Below, one piece after another: positions 63,601-64,000 of a stretch of DNA of 64,000 nt (its first letter is position 1; every line of letters begins with the position of its first letter). The notes under the pieces are model-generated. The model ran no database searches. It was not told where the DNA came from and saw only the letters and a list, made by a program, of their open reading frames with translations. The translations under genes were made by a program, and so were the position numbers. This DNA is from Prosapia bicincta (lineage: Eukaryota; Arthropoda; Insecta; Hemiptera; Cercopidae), in contig JBAIZL010000007.1 in NCBI GenBank assembly GCA_036971475.1, forward strand, positions 28,925,447 through 28,989,446, written 5' to 3'.

Positions 63601-64000
63601 TTATATTTATTATTATATCAAACAAGATCTGTCCAATAAGTTCAGTTTATAGAATCTGAGTTGGATTCAGTAAGCCTTACAAAATCATTTAGTTATACAA
63701 GTATTTTAAATTTATCTTTTCTTCTGTTGTAGACTTTTTTGTATCAAATAATTTGTCATTTCCTGCAGCTGGCTATTTAAGTGGAGTAATCATTAGTTCT
63801 TAATTTATTCTACCAATTAGAAAACTCAACAATTTTTTTCATATAATTGATACAGACAAGAATATGGTATTTAAAACTGCATTACATTAAATGTTTTCAA
63901 TAATCTACTGTTCAGGTATTCTACATCTGTGCCAAGATTCACTTCTCGGAATGGATTTCGTCCATGGATCGCAGTTTCTAACCCGGCTTCCGGATGATTT
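36052..64000 (+). CDS. TBC1D14: TBC1D12/TBC1D14-type Rab GTPase-activating protein (nine exons, 3' end outside window)
   Basis: Nine segments splice in frame: 36,052-37,229; 40,251-40,344; 46,284-46,494; 47,774-47,891; 49,329-49,460; 52,517-52,646; 55,055-55,255; 58,682-58,895; 63,916-64,000. All have GT...AG borders, giving 787 complete codons. Residues 1-460 are Ser/Asn/Glu-rich and probably disordered. RPANLPAK (465-472) and a basic coiled coil (about 475-525) follow. The TBC domain starts at [17 protein letters not shown] (541). The two catalytic residues are present: Arg finger R611 in [10 protein letters not shown] and Gln finger Q647 in GYVQGMS. TBC proteins accelerate GTP hydrolysis by Rabs. 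Vertebrate TBC1D14 acts at recycling endosomes with Rab11 and TRAPPIII and modulates autophagy. Invertebrates usually have one gene equally related to TBC1D12 and TBC1D14, so the symbol is approximate. Confidence 0.95.
37640..38300. mobile_element. Large foldback element, family I copy 2 (intron 1)
   Basis: The outer ends CAATTTAAAGTTGGGTAAAA (37,650) and TTTTTTACCCAACTTTAAAT (38,274) are inverted. Inner direct and inverted copies of CCAGTCAGGATAGATTTGGT lie near 37,880, 38,030 and 38,100. No coding capacity. Confidence 0.75.
38396..39910 (-). pseudogene. Penelope-like reverse transcriptase fragment split by a foldback
   Basis: On the minus strand, 39,910-39,775 encodes PLE N-terminal text ([20 protein letters not shown]). 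Then 38,740-38,396 encodes [31 protein letters not shown] (corresponding to the conserved (K/R)ADKGN motif before RT motif 1) and [15 protein letters not shown]. The sequence between is a family I foldback inserted later. The fragment ends with a stop and lacks the catalytic RT core and the endonuclease. Confidence 0.7.
38758..39750. mobile_element. Large foldback element, family I copy 3 (about 1 kb)
   Basis: The arms are about 200 bases each: TGGTAAAAATATAGACGTAA onward, through TTTTTCCGCGGAAAG and TAGGCCTATAGC, and the inverse from about 39,520. The centre has three direct copies (39,005-39,200) and three inverted copies (39,235-39,470) of a ~65-bp unit with CCAGTCAGGATAGATTTGGT. It interrupts the PLE reverse transcriptase fragment. 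Confidence 0.8.
40251..40344 (+). CDS. TBC1D14: TBC gene exon 2 (residues 393-424)
   Basis: Acceptor TTTTTATTTTAG|A completes the split arginine codon. The frame reads [20 protein letters not shown] and on to QYSE before the GTAAGA donor (phase 0). The first eight residues match the conserved post-FFSR stretch of the family. Confidence 0.85.
40647..41712 (-). repeat. Satellite-like array of ~60-bp ribozyme-containing units
   Basis: About 17 direct units sharing GCTTACTTGCTGACA, GTTTCGAAACAATCGTT and GAAGCTAAGCCCTTAAGAGC, then one inverted unit at 41,651-41,712. Two unit types alternate (ACATTTACAAAGC and CCTTTTATGAAGC), and a block of about five units (~300 bp) is itself repeated, so there is higher-order structure. 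Each unit is the family E end. Read on the minus strand, it has core UCGUAAAA, UCAUAAAA or UUGUAAAU, stem II around GAUU, GAA, a short stem III and C17. It lies in TBC intron 2. Confidence 0.9.
42118..42262 (-). mobile_element. Family G element with hammerhead
   Basis: The segment shares TTAATCACTTAAACAATGGT...GACTATCC with the foldback at 45,933-46,073 and a fragment at 34.6 kb. Its right part holds a near-canonical hammerhead on the minus strand. Confidence 0.65.
42197..42246 (-). ncRNA. Near-canonical hammerhead motif, family G (G12 to A)
   Basis: On the minus strand: stem I AGACA/UGUCU (5 bp), CUGAUGA plus an A, stem II GAUC/GAUC with a ten-base loop, AAA where GAA is expected, self-complementary AACGUU, C17. 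Only G12 differs from the consensus, so this copy should be inactive while the family ancestor was probably functional. Confidence 0.6.
42391..42530. mobile_element. Family E-related foldback, diverged
   Basis: ACTTACTAGCTGACGAGAGT...CATTGATGGC and the inverse GAATGAAACGATTGTTTCGA through CATCAACAAGG show the family E arm layout with many changes. The GAAAC...C part is recognisable on the plus strand. Confidence 0.55.
42540..45900. other. TBC intron 2, AT-rich, no further feature
   Basis: No exon or clear element is seen, except repeated short words (TAGTAGGAAGGAATTT) near 44,205-44,270. Confidence 0.4.
45933..46073. mobile_element. Family G foldback without full ribozyme
   Basis: The arms TTAATCACTTGAACAATAGT...GTTAAAAC and the inverse meet around GTTCTGTCTCAGTA. 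The centre equals the 3' end of the family G hammerhead (AACGUUC then UGUCUC), so the copy has lost the catalytic core. Confidence 0.75.
46284..46494 (+). CDS. TBC1D14: TBC gene exon 3 (residues 425-494)
   Basis: Acceptor GATTGTAG|CAT. Residues [20 protein letters not shown] lead to [17 protein letters not shown], a signature of TBC1D12/14, and then to the start of the basic coiled coil ([15 protein letters not shown]). The donor AAAG|GTATTG leaves a phase 1 junction. Confidence 0.93.
46500..47770. other. TBC intron 3, no further feature
   Basis: Contains a short diverged duplication (TTTCATATTTAAGTGTGTTCCC at about 47,310 and 47,382). Otherwise unremarkable. Confidence 0.4.
47774..47891 (+). 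CDS. TBC1D14: TBC gene exon 4 (residues 495-533)
   Basis: Acceptor CCTATAG|AA completes a glutamate. The frame gives [20 protein letters not shown], the rest of the coiled coil, and [10 protein letters not shown] before the donor AAT|GTAAAT inside the methionine codon. The (I/V)LP(N/K)WE motif just before the TBC domain is typical of the family. Confidence 0.92.
48415..48640. repeat. 32-bp minisatellite, about 7 copies (intron 4)
   Basis: The unit reads GTGTCTTTATGTAATGTAAC then AGGCCCACCTAT. The first and last units are diverged; the middle ones are nearly identical. Confidence 0.9.
49329..49460 (+). CDS. TBC1D14: TBC gene exon 5 (residues 534-577, start of TBC domain)
   Basis: Acceptor AATTATAG|G. 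The frame [20 protein letters not shown] followed by [20 protein letters not shown] forms the beginning of the TBC fold (RxLWWxGxPPxxRGxVW). The donor ACAAG|GTGAGT leaves two bases of an arginine codon. Confidence 0.95.
50910..51262 (+). mobile_element. Family F ribozyme element inserted in the LINE
   Basis: AT-rich sequence unrelated to LINE coding separates the RT end from the RNase H start. It contains the family F motif (CTGATGATGTTGGTACTGTT) and the tail AATTCTTGTATTTGAAT, and ends in a TA-rich run. No inverted second arm is present here. Confidence 0.6.
51111..51156 (+). ncRNA. Canonical hammerhead core, family F copy in LINE
   Basis: CUGAUGA (51,115-51,121), stem II GUUGG/UCAAC (4-5 bp), GAA (51,142-51,144), AUGCUU (one mismatch against AAGCUU), U17, and stem I AUUC/GAAU. 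The sense is that of the TBC transcript. Confidence 0.6.
52517..52646 (+). CDS. TBC1D14: TBC gene exon 6 (residues 578-621, Arg finger)
   Basis: Acceptor GTTTCTAG|A. After a variable linker ([16 protein letters not shown]), the catalytic motif [20 protein letters not shown] appears. R611 (codon 52,614-52,616) is the arginine finger of the IxxDxxRT motif. The donor CAAAAG|GTAAAC is in phase 0. Confidence 0.95.
53160..53575. mobile_element. Family H repeat, uninterrupted copy
   Basis: Continuous match to the three pieces at 11,540-13,530 (see that entry). It shows the state before the hAT and foldback insertions, with a single GTAGA at the hAT target. No coding recognised. Confidence 0.7.
53580..55050. 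other. TBC intron 6, AT-rich, no further feature
   Basis: I see only AT-rich sequence; CTTCAATTT/AAATTGAAG short inverted words near 54,045-54,085. Confidence 0.4.
55055..55255 (+). CDS. TBC1D14: TBC gene exon 7 (residues 622-688, Gln finger)
   Basis: Acceptor GCTGTCTTAG|GGT. The frame [20 protein letters not shown] and [20 protein letters not shown] is the most conserved TBC block. Q647 in YVQG (codon 55,130-55,132) is the glutamine finger. The donor CCAGTT|GTAAGT is in phase 0. Confidence 0.97.
55812..55863 (-). ncRNA. Variant hammerhead-like motif, family E
   Basis: On the minus strand: stem I UUUGCU/AGCAAG, core UCGUAAAA, stem II GGAAC/GUUUU with loop UAUU, GAA, ACGUGU (self-complementary with G-U), C17. 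Confidence 0.45.
56140..56400 (-). pseudogene. Inverted GIY-YIG endonuclease fragment
   Basis: The minus strand reads through AACCCTTTCAAAAACAAAC, the CAAATTAACATGTAATGATTG segment and CGGTAGGTCATTTTACACAC, matching 57,400-57,500. An AAGTGTAATAAG inverted duplication disrupts it at about 56,250-56,275. It shows that the locus contains a second PLE piece in the opposite sense. Confidence 0.65.
57163..57780 (+). pseudogene. GIY-YIG endonuclease remnant of PLE family E
   Basis: With frame changes the plus strand encodes [20 protein letters not shown] followed by [20 protein letters not shown], a complete GIY and YIG pair with the catalytic arginine. A stop follows (HIA*), and a (CA)n tract of about 36 bases (57,571-57,607) interrupts the C-terminal part (HMDKQTPH). 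The second cysteine of the CxxC pair is replaced (CNDY). Non-functional. Confidence 0.8.
57847..57899 (+). ncRNA. Hammerhead-like motif, family E, 3' end of PLE
   Basis: Same layout as the other family E motifs and in the sense of the endonuclease remnant. GAA has changed to CCA, so this copy is damaged; stem III ACGCGU and stem I are intact. Confidence 0.4.
57944..58450. repeat. 25-bp minisatellite, about 20 near-perfect copies
   Basis: The unit reads TGTTATTTAGATGTGTAATC then AGCCA. All full units look identical, which implies very recent expansion. It starts right at the end of the PLE and ends about 230 bases before TBC exon 8. Confidence 0.97.
58682..58895 (+). CDS. TBC1D14: TBC gene exon 8 (residues 689-759)
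   Basis: Acceptor TTATTTACAG|ATG. The frame [20 protein letters not shown] then [20 protein letters not shown] and [20 protein letters not shown] is the C-terminal half of the TBC domain (LYxxDWxxTxF, RVWDxFxxxG). The donor CTAG|GTAAGG is in phase 1. Confidence 0.97.
58900..60760. other. TBC intron 8, left part, no clear feature
   Basis: A less AT-rich patch at 59,150-59,480 has no recognised family. A CUGAUGA word on the minus strand at about 59,436 is discussed under rejected items. Confidence 0.35.
60768..61020. repeat. 38-bp minisatellite, about 6.5 copies
   Basis: The unit is CTAATATGTCTGTTCAAGTT then GATAGTCCATATGCCTAC; individual copies carry one or two substitutions. Confidence 0.95.
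61025..62160 (+). other. Degraded retroelement-like sequence, unassigned
   Basis: Short protein-like runs occur in changing frames ([50 protein letters not shown]), the last running into the foldback arm at 62,165. This may be the eroded upstream part of the Penelope-like element whose endonuclease follows, but no RT motif is certain. Confidence 0.3.
62165..62335. repeat. Family B2 inverted repeat
   Basis: The arms ATGAAAATATTGGAAACAAC...CACAAAAATAACAG and the inverse GTTATTTTTGTGGCATTGGG...CAATATTTTCATTG correspond to the outer arms of the foldback at 13,063-13,415. Here the central ribozyme-like part is missing. Confidence 0.8.
62345..62731 (+). pseudogene. PLE family B endonuclease domain lacking YIG
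   Basis: The open frame contains [20 protein letters not shown], then [20 protein letters not shown], then [13 protein letters not shown]. The layout is that of a Penelope GIY-YIG domain: GFY for GIY, paired cysteines, the catalytic arginine in TRFKEH and an H-x-H region. The YIGQTGR segment expected between the cysteines and TRFKEH is absent, so the active site is incomplete. The upstream 25 codons of the open frame are foldback sequence. It ends at TGA 62,729-62,731. A hammerhead follows 316 bases later in the same sense. Confidence 0.7.
63047..63090 (+). ncRNA. Canonical hammerhead motif at 3' end of PLE family B
   Basis: CUGAUGA (63,052-63,058) with one unpaired U, stem II UAAC/GUUA with flanking mismatches, GAA (63,075-63,077), the self-complementary AUGUACAU (63,078-63,085), C17 at 63,086, and stem I CUU/AAG (3 bp). 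The position downstream of a Penelope endonuclease, in the same sense, is the known location of PLE ribozymes. Confidence 0.65.
63095..63910. other. TBC intron 8, right part, no further feature
   Basis: AT-rich sequence up to the acceptor of exon 9; nothing else is recognised. Confidence 0.4.
63916..64000 (+). CDS. TBC1D14: TBC gene exon 9, partial (residues 760-787, cut by window end)
   Basis: Acceptor CTGTTCAG|GT completes the glycine of LG. The frame [20 protein letters not shown] then LTRLPDDF is the (I/L)xxMDFxHxxQFLTxLP(E/D) end of TBC1D12/14. The exon is still open at 64,000. Some tens of residues should follow to the right. Confidence 0.95.

Overview
The window is AT-rich animal nuclear DNA: short exons with GT/AG introns, large introns, many (TA)n microsatellites and several transposon classes. 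An invertebrate, most likely an arthropod, fits best. The CtBP amino terminus resembles arthropod CtBP, and the mix of Penelope-like, pogo/Tigger, hAT, piggyBac and Helitron elements suits an arthropod such as a chelicerate. The species is not determined by anything I can see.

Layout. (1) 1-5,700, minus strand: the first coding exon of the corepressor CtBP (5,499-5,696); its next exons lie beyond the left edge. An unidentified terminal exon with a poly(A) signal (about 221-450) lies inside that first intron. (2) 5,700-35,500: no confident host exon. The region holds Tigger/pogo pseudogenes, a Helitron, an hAT element, a piggyBac-type MITE, minisatellites, Penelope-like element (PLE) pieces and long AT-rich stretches. 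(3) 36,052-64,000, plus strand: nine exons that splice in frame into one TBC1D12/TBC1D14-type Rab-GAP, about 788 residues so far and still open at the right edge. Its introns carry large foldback elements, a satellite-like array, a LINE, two PLEs and several minisatellites.

Most notable signal. Many repeats carry hammerhead-ribozyme (HHR) architecture: stem I, an 8-nt core, a stem II hairpin, GAA, a short self-complementary stem III, then C or U at the cleavage position. Minimal HHRs of this kind, probably dimeric, are known from PLEs. Three families keep the canonical CUGAUGA core (2.5 kb and 51.1 kb; 42.2 kb; 63.05 kb). At least four, probably five, others keep the scaffold but read UYG(A/U)NAAW. 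In these the active-site pair C3-G8 has become U3-A8 in a coordinated way. Several sit at ends of PLE copies that still encode GIY-YIG endonuclease pieces, in the same sense; one is amplified as a ~60-bp tandem array with higher-order structure (40.6-41.7 kb). Whether these RNAs cleave cannot be judged from sequence alone.

The two host genes, a transcriptional corepressor and an endosome/autophagy Rab-GAP, have no evident functional link. Their introns act as the landing ground for the elements.
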